Assembly: GCA_937937835.1 (NCBI GenBank)
Contig: CALDBJ010000047.1
Location: 1 to 33,786 of the forward strand
Length of the DNA: 33,786 nt
Direction of reading: 5' to 3'
DNA from: an uncultured Collinsella sp.
Lineage (GTDB): Bacteria; Actinomycetota; Coriobacteriia; Coriobacteriales; Coriobacteriaceae
Under the pieces are notes generated by a model, which had not been told where the DNA came from, did not search any database, and saw only the letters and a program-made list of their open reading frames with translations. Below are positions 15,115 through 22,882 of the stretch, in pieces (the stretch's first letter is position 1; every line of letters starts with the position of its first letter). Position numbers and translations under genes: made by a program.

Positions 15115-15828
15115 TTAACCACCCAGGTAGGCTTTACGCACGTTGTCGTCGTGCAGGAGCTCTTGGCCGGTGCCGGTCATGGTGATCTTGCCAGTCTCGA
15201 GCACGTAACCGCGCGTGGCGATGGAAAGCGCCATCTGCGCGTTTTGCTCGACCAGAAGCACCGTGGTACCGGCCTTGTGCAGGTCCTCGACAATCTGGAA
15301 GATCTGTTCGATCAGAATCGGTGCCAGACCCATGGAAGGTTCGTCGAGCATAAGCAGTTTGGGGTTACTCATAAGGGCGCGGCCCATAACGAGCATCTGC
15401 TGCTCGCCGCCCGAAAGGGTGCCGGCGACCTGGCGACGACGTTCCTTCAGGCGCGGGAACTGCTCGTAGACGCGCTCCAGGCCCGGAGCCACCGTGGACT
15501 TGGGCTGCGTATAGGCACCCATCTCCAGGTTCTCCTCAACCGTCATCTGCAAAAAGGCGCGACGACCCTCGGGAACCTGAGCCAGGCCCTTACCAACCAG
15601 CTTATCAGCGGGCGTATGGGTAATGTCCTCGCCCGTAAACTTGATGGAGCCGGTCTTGGAACGCAGCAGGCCCGAGACAGTCTTGAGCGTTGTGGACTTG
15701 CCGGCACCGTTCGCACCGATCAGGGCCACGATCTCGCCCTCGTTAACGTTAAAGGAGATGTCCTTGATGGCGTGGATGGCGCCGTACCAGACGTTGATGT
15801 TGTAGACGGAAAGCATCGGCTCTGCCAT
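15115..15828 (-). CDS. livF: Branched-chain amino acid ABC transporter ATP-binding protein LivF
   Basis: One of the two ATPases that power leucine/isoleucine/valine import. The 237-residue protein has Walker A GANGAGKST (38-46), signature LSGGEQQML, Walker B MLDEP, and the LivF-typical SMGLAPILIEQIF and LVEQNAQMAL blocks. It starts one base after the livG stop codon (TAA directly followed by ATG), with GGGGGAG as ribosome-binding site, so translation is coupled. It is the last gene of livKHMGF and is followed by a strong terminator. Confidence 0.95.
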   Translation of the reverse strand: MAEPMLSVYNINVWYGAIHAIKDISFNVNEGEIVALIGANGAGKSTTLKTVSGLLRSKTGSIKFTGEDITHTPADKLVGKGLAQVPEGRRAFLQMTVEENLEMGAYTQPKSTVAPGLERVYEQFPRLKERRRQVAGTLSGGEQQMLVMGRALMSNPKLLMLDEPSMGLAPILIEQIFQIVEDLHKAGTTVLLVEQNAQMALSIATRGYVLETGKITMTGTGQELLHDDNVRKAYLGG

Positions 15829-16689
15829 TTAGTTCTCCCCCTTATCCTGCTTGCCCAGATACGCCTCGATAACGGCATCGTTGTTCTGGATCTCCTCTGC
15901 CGTGCCCTTGGCGATGACCTTACCAAAGTTGAGCACGCAGATACCCTCGCAGATGTTCATAACGAGCGACATATCATGCTCGATGAGCATGATGGCAATG
16001 CCGAAGGTGTCGCGAATCTTGACGATGTTCTCCATGAGTTCCGCGGTCTCGGACGGGTTCATGCCGGCGGCAGGCTCGTCGAGCAGCAGCAGTTTGGGGT
16101 TGGTGGCAAGCGCGCGGACGATCTCCAGACGGCGCTGGGCGCCGTAAGGCAGCGAGCCGGCCTGCTCGTTTGCCAGATGCTCCATATCAAAGATGGACAG
16201 CAGCTCCATGGCACGCTCGTGGGCGGCCTTCTCGTGCTTCCAATACGTCGGCAGGCGCAGCACGCCCTCAAAGCCGGAGTAACGCTCCTGGTTATGCAGA
16301 CCGACCTTAACGTTGTCCTCCACCGTCATGGTGTTGAACAGGCGAATGTTCTGGAAGGTACGGGCAATACCCATGCGGTTGACCTGATAGACCGACTTGC
16401 CCGAGGTATCCTCGCCGTCGAGCAGGATGGTGCCGTGCGTGGGCTGATACACCTTGGTGAGCAGGTTGAAGACCGTGGTCTTACCGGCACCGTTGGGGCC
16501 GATCAGACCGGCGATCTCGGTCTTGCCGATAGTCAGGCTAAAGTCGTCGACTGCCTTAAGGCCACCGAACTCAATGCCCAGGTGGATGCACTCGAGTGCA
16601 GGGCGCTCGCCCAGGTCGCGGTCGGGAACGATGGCTCCAGAAGGATACGGGACCATCTTGCCCTTCTTGAACTCAGACTTACTGGGCAT
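15829..16689 (-). CDS. livG: Branched-chain amino acid ABC transporter ATP-binding protein LivG
   Basis: The second ATPase of the importer. The 286-residue product has Walker A GPNGAGKTT (64-72), signature LPYGAQRRLEIVRAL, Walker B LLLLDEPAAGMNPSE, and the LivG C-terminal VLNFGKVIAKG and IEAYLG stretches. The about 30-residue N-terminal extension before the ABC core is longer than in E. coli. The ATG at 16689 overlaps the end of livM by 11 bases and has GGAGG at good spacing. A TTG further upstream is unlikely. It lies between livM and livF in one operon. Confidence 0.95.
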   Translation of the reverse strand: MPSKSEFKKGKMVPYPSGAIVPDRDLGERPALECIHLGIEFGGLKAVDDFSLTIGKTEIAGLIGPNGAGKTTVFNLLTKVYQPTHGTILLDGEDTSGKSVYQVNRMGIARTFQNIRLFNTMTVEDNVKVGLHNQERYSGFEGVLRLPTYWKHEKAAHERAMELLSIFDMEHLANEQAGSLPYGAQRRLEIVRALATNPKLLLLDEPAAGMNPSETAELMENIVKIRDTFGIAIMLIEHDMSLVMNICEGICVLNFGKVIAKGTAEEIQNNDAVIEAYLGKQDKGEN

Positions 16690-17758
16690 CGGCTGCCACC
16701 TCCTTCTTGGAAGCAAAGCGGTCCTTGACGCGACCGAAGAACGCCTTGAGCTGCGGGTTGTTGGTAAAGATCATGACCAGGATCAACACGATGGCGTAGA
16801 TGAGCATGCGGTAGTCCGAGAACTGACGGAGCAGCTCGGGGAGCACCGTGAGCAGCGCCGCGGCGATAACGGAGCCGCGCATATTGCCCAGGCCGCCCAG
16901 GACCACGAACACCAGAATGAGAATGGAGGTATTGAAGTCGAACTTGGTGGCGGAGAGCTGCGAGAAGTTACCGCCGAAGAGAGCTCCGGCAGCACCGGCG
17001 AGGGCAGCGGAAACCACGAAGGCGATCATGCGGTACTCGGTGACGGAGATGCCTACGGACTCGGCAGCAATCTTGTTATCGCGCACGGCCATAATGGCAC
17101 GGCCGGTACGGCTGCGAACCAGGTTGAGCACGATCACGAGTGCGACCATGACCAGGATGGCACCGGCGAGGAAGGTCGAGTACGTCGACACGCCCGAGGC
17201 GCCCTGGGCGCCCTTGATGATGGCGGTGCCGTCCTCGAGCAGGTGCAGGTCGTCGATCGTAGAGTTGCCCGTGATGTTAAAGATCACGTGCAGGCCGCGG
17301 GAGTCGACGCCCACAATGAGGCAGGTGACGATCTCTTTGATGATCTCGCCAAAAGCCAGGGTCACGATAGCCAGATAGTCGCCGCTCAGGCGCAGGACCG
17401 GGATACCGATCAAGAAGCCCAAGATGGCAGCGGCGATAGCGCCGACCACGATGCTGATGATCAGGCGCATCGGGTCGGACGGAACGGCGCTCTCCAGCGC
17501 GACGGCGGTAACGATTCCCGTATAGGCGCCGACGCTCATAAAGCCCGCATGGCCCAGCGACAGGTCGCCCGCGATGCCGACAACAAGGTTGAGGGAAATG
17601 GCCATGACGATGTAGGCCGTAATGGGAACCAACTGACCGGCAATCATGCGCGGAATCATGTGGTTAGACTGCATAAAGAACACGATGGCGAAGGCCACGA
17701 TGCACATAGCGTACGTGACAAAATCGTGACGCGTCTGCTTGTCTTTAAGAAACTTCAT
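16679..17758 (-). CDS. livM: Branched-chain amino acid ABC transporter permease LivM
   Basis: The 359-residue integral membrane permease has about ten hydrophobic segments and the LivM marks ISLNLVVGIAGDLSLGHAGFMSVGAY, RLSGDYLAIVTLAFGEI and GRAIMAVRDNKIAAESVGI. It pairs with LivH to form the membrane channel. I use the ATG at 17758 because AGGTGAG precedes it. The GTG at 17767, directly after the livH stop, would add three residues. The C-terminal tail is basic and cytoplasmic. Its end overlaps the livG start by 11 bases. Confidence 0.94.
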   Translation of the reverse strand: MKFLKDKQTRHDFVTYAMCIVAFAIVFFMQSNHMIPRMIAGQLVPITAYIVMAISLNLVVGIAGDLSLGHAGFMSVGAYTGIVTAVALESAVPSDPMRLIISIVVGAIAAAILGFLIGIPVLRLSGDYLAIVTLAFGEIIKEIVTCLIVGVDSRGLHVIFNITGNSTIDDLHLLEDGTAIIKGAQGASGVSTYSTFLAGAILVMVALVIVLNLVRSRTGRAIMAVRDNKIAAESVGISVTEYRMIAFVVSAALAGAAGALFGGNFSQLSATKFDFNTSILILVFVVLGGLGNMRGSVIAAALLTVLPELLRQFSDYRMLIYAIVLILVMIFTNNPQLKAFFGRVKDRFASKKEVAADAQ

Positions 17759-17767
17759 AACGCTCAC

Positions 17768-18649
17768 CTACACCTTCTCGGGGACGTACTTGCCCAAGAG
17801 GCCGGCAGGCTTGACGAGCAGGACGATGATCAAAACACCAAAGACGATGGAGTTGGCAAGGCTCGTGGAAATGTAGGCCTGCGCCATCGCCTCGATGATG
17901 CCGATGAGAATGCCACCGACAAAGGCGCCGGGGATGGAGCCGATGCCACCGAAGACGGCGGCGTCGAAGGCTTTGATGCCAGGCATGGCGCCCGTCGTGG
18001 GCTGCAGCACCGGCGAGTAGGAGCACAAGAGCACGCCGGCGATGGCGGCAAGGGCGGAGCCGATGGCGAACGTCATCGAGATGGTGCGGTTGACGTTGAT
18101 GCCCATGAGCTGAGCGGCGGCCTTGTCCTCGGACACGGCGCGCATGGCCTTGCCCATCTTGGTCTTACCTGTAAAGAACATCAGGCCGGCCATGATAACC
18201 AGGCAGGCGACGATGGTGACAAGCGAGACGGCGCTTACGTTGAACTTGGCCAAGAACTCCGGCACCTGGAAGGTGACGAGCGAAGTGAAGTTCTTGGGCG
18301 TGGCGCCCCACAGAAGCTGCGCGGCGTTCTGCAGGAAGTAGGACACGCCGATAGCCGTGATCAGAACGGCCAGCGGGCCTGCTTGGCGCAGCGGCTTATA
18401 GGCCAGACCCTCGATGAGAACACCGAGAACGGTACAGACCACACAAGAGAGAACTACAGATGCCCAGCCCGGGAGGCCGAGATACGACGTGGCGCAGAAC
18501 GAGACATAGGCACCGACCATGATGACGTCGCCGTGAGCGAAGTTCAGCATCTTGGCGATACCGTAGACCATGGTGTAGCCCAACGCGATGATGGCGTAGA
18601 CGCTGCCCATGGACAGGCCGTTGACCAGGTATTGGATAAAGACCGTCAT
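17768..18649 (-). CDS. livH: Branched-chain amino acid ABC transporter permease LivH
   Basis: The 293-residue permease starts MTVFIQYLVNGLSMGSVYA and contains GYTMVYGIAKMLNFAHGD, the hallmark of LivH, then MRAVSEDKAAAQLMGINVN and GIGSIPGAFVGG. It has about eight membrane segments. The start follows an AGGGGG ribosome-binding site; the longer frame up to 18742 begins in non-conserved sequence. It comes after livK, separated by 139 bases that contain a hairpin (18726-18757), and is followed directly by livM. Confidence 0.94.
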   Translation of the reverse strand: MTVFIQYLVNGLSMGSVYAIIALGYTMVYGIAKMLNFAHGDVIMVGAYVSFCATSYLGLPGWASVVLSCVVCTVLGVLIEGLAYKPLRQAGPLAVLITAIGVSYFLQNAAQLLWGATPKNFTSLVTFQVPEFLAKFNVSAVSLVTIVACLVIMAGLMFFTGKTKMGKAMRAVSEDKAAAQLMGINVNRTISMTFAIGSALAAIAGVLLCSYSPVLQPTTGAMPGIKAFDAAVFGGIGSIPGAFVGGILIGIIEAMAQAYISTSLANSIVFGVLIIVLLVKPAGLLGKYVPEKV

Positions 18650-18725
18650 GTTCCACATCCCCCTTTCGAATAGGTTTCCAGTTAATGTATGAAACAGGGA
18701 CGTTACATCGTCCCTAGATACCAAG

Positions 18726-18757
18726 CAAGCAGGGAAGGCCAAAACCTCCCCTGCTTG
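18726..18757 (-). promoter_or_regulatory. Hairpin between livK and livH
   Basis: CAAGCAGGGAAGG (18726-18738) pairs with CCTCCCCTGCTTG (18745-18757) with one mismatch in 13 positions. No U-run follows on the minus strand. Such hairpins after the binding-protein gene often stabilise its mRNA or partly stop transcription, so that more binding protein than permease is made. That role is inferred here. Confidence 0.55.
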
Positions 18758-18788
18758 GGATCAAAACCGCTCTATGTAAGGCGGCCTA

Positions 18789-19976
18789 TTAGGCCTGTAC
18801 GTACTTGCCGTCAGTGATGACGTACGCCGTGGGCTCCTTCTGGACCTGACCCTTATCGTTCCAGGAGAGCTTGCCAGTCAGGCCGTCAACAGTAATGTTG
18901 CGCATAGCCTCGGGAAGCTTCTCGGCAACCTCGGTGGGGTCGGCGTCGACACCCAGGCCGGCCTCCTTGAGAGCCTCGACCACAGCATGCACGCCGTCGT
19001 AGGCGTCGGCGGCAAACTGGTCGGGGGTATCGCCGTACTTATCTTTGTAAGCGTTGACGAAGTCGGCGTTCTTCTCGTCGTCGGCGGAGAACGGGGTCAT
19101 GAGCAGCAGACCCTCGGCAAGAGAGGTATCGAAGCCCTCAACGCCCAGGATACCGTCCATGCCGTCGCAGCCCATCATCTTGACGTCGTAGCCCATGTCC
19201 TTGGCGTTCTTGAGCAGGACGGACGCCGGTGTGTAGTAGATCGGCGCAAAGATCATGGTGGCGCCAGCCTGCTTGGCCTTGGTCAGCTGGTTGGTAAAGC
19301 TCGTGGCGGAGTCGTCCTTAAAGGTCTCCTCGTCAACAATCTCGAGCTTGGACTCAGCGGCCTGGGCCTTAAAGGAATCTGCGATGCCCGAAGAATAGGC
19401 GTCGCCGGAGTTATAGAACAGCACGAACTTCTCGTCCGCATACTTCTGCGCCAGGAACTTGGCAGCGTTGACACCCTGGTTGGGGTCGGTGAAGCAAACC
19501 TGGAAGACGCAATCCTTGCCCTTGGTAACGTCCTCGGAGGACGCGGACGGGGTAATCATGAACGTCTCGGGGTCGTTACCGCACTCAGCAGCAACGGCGA
19601 CCGACGCACCCGTGGTGGTCGGACCGACAAGGGCCTGCATGCCCCAGTCGAGCAGGGTGTTGAAGGCGTTGACGGCCTTCTCGCCGTCAGCCTGGTCGTC
19701 CTCGGCCTTGCTGACAAGCGGCAGTTCCTTAGTCGAGAAATCCTTGCAGCCAAGCTCGACAGCCTGTGTAACGGACTTGCCGTAGGACGCGTTGGCGCCG
19801 GTCAGTGGGCCGATGGTGCCGATCTTAAACGAAGCGTCGCCCGAAGCGGAACCACTGTCGCCGCCGTTGGAGGAGCAGCCAGCTAGAATGGACATCGCCC
19901 CCAGACCTGCTGCGCTCGCGATAACGCTCCTGCGATTCATAACAGGGTTTAATGACTTACCGGTGAGGCTCGACAT
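18789..19976 (-). CDS. livK: Branched-chain amino acid ABC transporter substrate-binding lipoprotein
   Basis: The 395-residue protein is the external binding component of the importer. The N-terminus has RR, a hydrophobic stretch and lipobox LAGC with the lipid-bearing Cys34, so it is anchored on the outside of the membrane. A Ser/Gly-rich linker follows, then a type I periplasmic-binding fold: FKIGTIGPLTGANASYGKS, ALVGPTTTGASVAVA, and the C-terminal GLTGKLSWNDKGQ and TAYVITDGKYVQA. The ligand is probably Leu/Ile/Val by context with livHMGF. Members of this family can bind other amino acids or amides. GGAG precedes the ATG. It is the first gene of the operon. A decayed relative of its 3' end lies upstream at 20248-20295. 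Confidence 0.92.
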   Translation of the reverse strand: MSSLTGKSLNPVMNRRSVIASAAGLGAMSILAGCSSNGGDSGSASGDASFKIGTIGPLTGANASYGKSVTQAVELGCKDFSTKELPLVSKAEDDQADGEKAVNAFNTLLDWGMQALVGPTTTGASVAVAAECGNDPETFMITPSASSEDVTKGKDCVFQVCFTDPNQGVNAAKFLAQKYADEKFVLFYNSGDAYSSGIADSFKAQAAESKLEIVDEETFKDDSATSFTNQLTKAKQAGATMIFAPIYYTPASVLLKNAKDMGYDVKMMGCDGMDGILGVEGFDTSLAEGLLLMTPFSADDEKNADFVNAYKDKYGDTPDQFAADAYDGVHAVVEALKEAGLGVDADPTEVAEKLPEAMRNITVDGLTGKLSWNDKGQVQKEPTAYVITDGKYVQA

Positions 19977-20247
19977 GCGGCTCTCCTCTCAAATCTCGTC
20001 GGGTTTCGGTTACCCGACAGGCCATCCTTCGCCGTGTTCGGCGTTCGCAAAATACTAGACGCTTTAGTTAAGGAAAGTGGCGATTATTTCAACTTTTCTT
20101 TGGATTTGTTCATTTATCCATAATCATGCGTATTTCTGTCGGTTTATGCAGTTTAGCCACTTTATTGTGTGAAAGTAATGTTTCCGTTCTGTTACAGGCG
20201 TCCCCGCCCTGAATAAAACGACCCCACCGCTCGCGTTTTGTGCGCAC
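19977..20247. promoter_or_regulatory. AT-rich promoter region of the liv operon
   Basis: The stretch upstream of livK, especially about 20060-20190, is clearly AT-richer than the rest of the window and carries no gene. A TTGAAA on the minus strand near 20090 is a possible -35, but I cannot match it to a good -10. Operators for an amino acid regulator would be expected here; I see no strong dyad. Confidence 0.35.
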
Positions 20248-20295
20248 CTAGGCGGCGATGTACTTGCCGTCCTGAATCACATAGGCTGTAGGTCG
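20248..20295 (-). pseudogene. Fossil 3' end of a second livK-like binding-protein gene
   Basis: On the minus strand this reads RPTAYVIQDGKYIAA followed by TAG. The end of the intact livK reads PTAYVITDGKYVQA and then stop, so 11 of 14 positions agree, in frame and up to the stop codon. Nothing upstream of it continues the gene: the rest has been deleted or scrambled. A 12-base direct repeat GCGTTTTGTGCG lies on both sides (20233-20244 and 20342-20353). This is best read as the remnant of a duplicated binding-protein gene. Confidence 0.75.
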
Positions 20296-20452
20296 TATGT
20301 AGTGAGCATGTTTCCAATGTTTCCGCAGCGTTTCGGGGGTGGCGTTTTGTGCGACTCCTGTTGCCTGGCGAGCACGCGCCCTCGGTTCACGCTAGAATGC
20401 ACTCAACCTTTAAGCGGTTAATCCATCCATAAGATGCACGAAGGAGCTATCT

Positions 20453-21796
20453 ATGAGCGAACCCCTGCGCACCGTGAACGTCGGTCTGATCGGTCTGGGA
20501 ACCGTCGGCGGCGGCGTGGCCCGTCTGATCAAGAGCCACCACGATGAGTACCTGGCAGCCTACGGCATCGACCTTAAGCTGACCCGCGCCTGCGCGCTTG
20601 CCTGGGAGCAGGCCGAAGCAGCCGGTATTGAGCGCGAGGCCTTTACAAGTGACTGGCACGACGTCGTCACCGACCCCGCCGTCGACATCGTCGTCGAGCT
20701 GATCGGCGGCGAGCATCCCGCAACCGAGATCTTCACCACTGCCTTCGAGAACGGCAAGCATGTCGTCTCCGCCAACAAGGCTCTGCTGGGCCGTCACGTC
20801 GAGACGCTCGCCGAGAAGGCGCGCGCGTGCGGCGTGCAGATTAAGTGCGAGGCCAGCTGCGGCGGCGGCATCCCCATTGTCAGCACGCTTGAGCACGACC
20901 TGGTAGGCAACAAGATCCTGACCATCGCCGGCATTCTCAACGGCACCACCAACTATATCCTGTCGCGCATGGACGCCGAGGGTGCCGATTACGCCGACGT
21001 ACTTGCCGACGCGCAGGCCAAGGGCTATGCCGAGGCCGACCCGTCCGCCGACGTCGACGGCTTCGACGCCGCCAGCAAGACGGCGATCCTCGCCTCCATC
21101 GGCTTTGGCACCCGCGTTACCACCGACGATGTGTACCAGCAGGGTATCCGCACCATCGGCGCCGAGGACATCGCCCAGGCCCGCGAGCTCGGCTACACCA
21201 TTAAGCTGCTCGGCATCGCCCGCAACACCGACGCCGGCGTCGACGTCCGCGTGCATCCCACGCTGATCCCCGCCGACCACATGCTTGCCAAGGTCAACGG
21301 CGCCATGAACGCTGTCTACGTGGTAGGCGACGCCGTGGGCGAGACCATGTTCTACGGCGCGGGCGCAGGCTCCTTCCCCACCGCGAGCGCCGTCGTGGGC
21401 GATATCCTGTCGCTCTCCGAGCAGATCAGCCGCGGCGTGGCTCCGCTGCCCGAGATTGAGCCCTATGGTCACAACCTCGCCTTTAAGCCCATGGACGAGC
21501 TCCAGACTAAGTACTATGTGCGCCTGAAGGTCGCCGACCGCGTGGGCGCCCTGTCCGAGACGGTCGATATCTTTGCCAAGCACAACATCTCGATCTCGCT
21601 CATCAACCAGGTCGAGGACGGCAAGTCGGGCGTCAACGATGCCTGTTCGGTCATCTTCCTGACGCACCGCGCGCTCGAGAAGGACGTCCAGGCTGCCGCC
21701 GCCGAGCTTGCCAGCGTCGACTGCGTGGCCGAGGTCGCCAACGTCCTGCGTATCGAGGACGTCGAGGCCTGGACCGAAGGCGTCATGGCGAACTAG
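20453..21796 (+). CDS. hom: Homoserine dehydrogenase
   Basis: The enzyme reduces aspartate semialdehyde to homoserine with NAD(P)H, the branch step to threonine, isoleucine and methionine. The 447-residue product has the nucleotide-binding GLIGLGTVGGGV (11-22), VELIGG, KHVVSANKALL, CEASCGGGIPI and ILNGTTNYILS, then the catalytic region with AEADPSADVDGFDAASK. A C-terminal ACT domain (about 365-445) gives feedback control, usually by threonine. AGGAG precedes the ATG. No thrC or thrB follows; the gene ends in a strong terminator and is monocistronic. Confidence 0.96.
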   Translation: MSEPLRTVNVGLIGLGTVGGGVARLIKSHHDEYLAAYGIDLKLTRACALAWEQAEAAGIEREAFTSDWHDVVTDPAVDIVVELIGGEHPATEIFTTAFENGKHVVSANKALLGRHVETLAEKARACGVQIKCEASCGGGIPIVSTLEHDLVGNKILTIAGILNGTTNYILSRMDAEGADYADVLADAQAKGYAEADPSADVDGFDAASKTAILASIGFGTRVTTDDVYQQGIRTIGAEDIAQARELGYTIKLLGIARNTDAGVDVRVHPTLIPADHMLAKVNGAMNAVYVVGDAVGETMFYGAGAGSFPTASAVVGDILSLSEQISRGVAPLPEIEPYGHNLAFKPMDELQTKYYVRLKVADRVGALSETVDIFAKHNISISLINQVEDGKSGVNDACSVIFLTHRALEKDVQAAAAELASVDCVAEVANVLRIEDVEAWTEGVMAN

Positions 21797-21827
21797 TCCA
21801 TCAATCGCCTAGCAATACGCGCTTTGA

Positions 21828-21861
21828 GGGCTCCCGTCCGATGTGGGACGGGAGCCCTTTT
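21828..21861 (+). terminator. Terminator of hom
   Basis: GGGCTCCCGTCC (21828-21839) pairs perfectly with GGACGGGAGCCC (21846-21857), followed by TTTT. Confidence 0.9.
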
Positions 21862-22011
21862 GTCTCCTGCCCTAAGCACAACGGCAGAGCACATTTGCGC
21901 GAGCCGCTCATCGGTAACGCGGGCTACCGTTCACCGATATGCAAACGCGGCCGATTCCGGCTACCGCTACGCTGTGCTGCGTATGTCCAACCCCCGAAGA
22001 ATGGAGGCACC

Positions 22012-22761
22012 ATGTTGCTCGAGGGCAAGAAAGCAATCGTCACCGGAGGCACGCGCGGTATCGGCTATGCCATCGCCTGCCGTTTTATCGAGGAGGGCGC
22101 CGCCGTCACGGTCTTTGGCTCGCGTCAGGAGACTGCCGACGCCGCCGTTGAAAAGCTAGCCGCAGCCTATCCCGAGGCCAAGGTCTGGGGCCGCACCTGC
22201 GACCTCACCTCGCTCGAGGCCGTAACCGAGGCCTTTACCGAGGCAGCCGCCGACATGGGTGGCCTGGACACGGTCGTTAACAACGCCGGCATCTCCCAGC
22301 GCTCGCCCCTTTTGGACTACACGGCCGAGGAGTTCGCCAAAGTCATGGACCTCAACGTCGTCGCCGTCTTTAACGGCCACCAGGCTGCCGCCAAGATCAT
22401 GACCGAGGCCGGCCACGGCGGCACCATCACCACCACGAGCTCGATGGTCGCCAAGTACGGTCAGCCCTCTGGCGTCGGCTACCCCACGTCCAAGTTTGCC
22501 GTCAACGGCATGGTCCAGTCGCTCTCGCGCGAGCTCGCCCCCATGGGTATTCGCGTCAATGCCGTCGCGCCTGGCGTAACCAAGACCGATATGGTCGCCA
22601 ACCTGCCCGAAGAGGTCATCAAGCCCATCATCGCCACCATCCCGCTCGGCCGCATGGGCGAGCCCGAGGACGTCGCCAACGCCTTCGTTTTCCTAGCGAG
22701 CGACATGTCATCCTATGTCACGGGCGCCGTGCTCCCCGTCGACGGAGCCGCCCGCTCCTAA
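22012..22761 (+). CDS. SDR family oxidoreductase (FabG-like)
   Basis: The 249-residue protein is a classical short-chain dehydrogenase/reductase. The Rossmann motif TGGTRGIG lies at 11-18, NNAG follows in the middle, and the catalytic Ser and YPTSK (Tyr-x-x-x-Lys) come later. The C-terminal part has VNAVAPG and DMSSYVTGAVLPVDG, as in 3-oxoacyl-ACP reductases. GSRQ after strand 2 suggests NADP use, as an inference. Possible substrates include acyl-ACP, sugars or steroids. In gut Coriobacteria some SDRs are bile acid dehydrogenases, but this sequence does not look like the 7-beta enzyme I remember. The start is fixed by GGAGG before the ATG. It is monocistronic, between the hom terminator and a bidirectional terminator. 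Confidence 0.88.
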   Translation: MLLEGKKAIVTGGTRGIGYAIACRFIEEGAAVTVFGSRQETADAAVEKLAAAYPEAKVWGRTCDLTSLEAVTEAFTEAAADMGGLDTVVNNAGISQRSPLLDYTAEEFAKVMDLNVVAVFNGHQAAAKIMTEAGHGGTITTTSSMVAKYGQPSGVGYPTSKFAVNGMVQSLSRELAPMGIRVNAVAPGVTKTDMVANLPEEVIKPIIATIPLGRMGEPEDVANAFVFLASDMSSYVTGAVLPVDGAARS

Positions 22762-22803
22762 AGGTCGCAAGCCACGACTTCGAACCTCAACGAGGCCCAA
22801 CGC

Positions 22804-22846
22804 AAAAGGCGCGCTGCATGCATCAACCGCAGACAGCGCGCCTTCT
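22804..22846. terminator. Bidirectional terminator between SDR gene and antiporter
   Basis: AAGGCGCGCTG (22806-22816) pairs with CAGCGCGCCTT (22834-22844). T-rich tails follow on both strands (CTATTATTT on plus, TTTTG on minus), serving the two convergent genes. Confidence 0.7.
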
Positions 22847-22882
22847 ATTATTTGGACGGAACCCGTATCCCGGCATTCCTTA

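Noticed and set aside
15103..18673. Very long open frames on the plus strand opposite the liv genes
   Set aside because: They are antisense shadows produced by GC-rich codon bias: repetitive His/Asp/Gly-rich translations with no family resemblance, lying opposite clearly conserved LivF, LivG, LivM and LivH.
20447..21667. 406-codon minus-strand frame opposite hom
   Set aside because: It is a shadow of homoserine dehydrogenase, with no ribosome-binding site or known domain.
22012..22761. Bile acid 7-hydroxysteroid dehydrogenase
   Set aside because: The fold is shared by all SDRs; the sequence looks closest to FabG-type enzymes and nothing specific supports bile acids.
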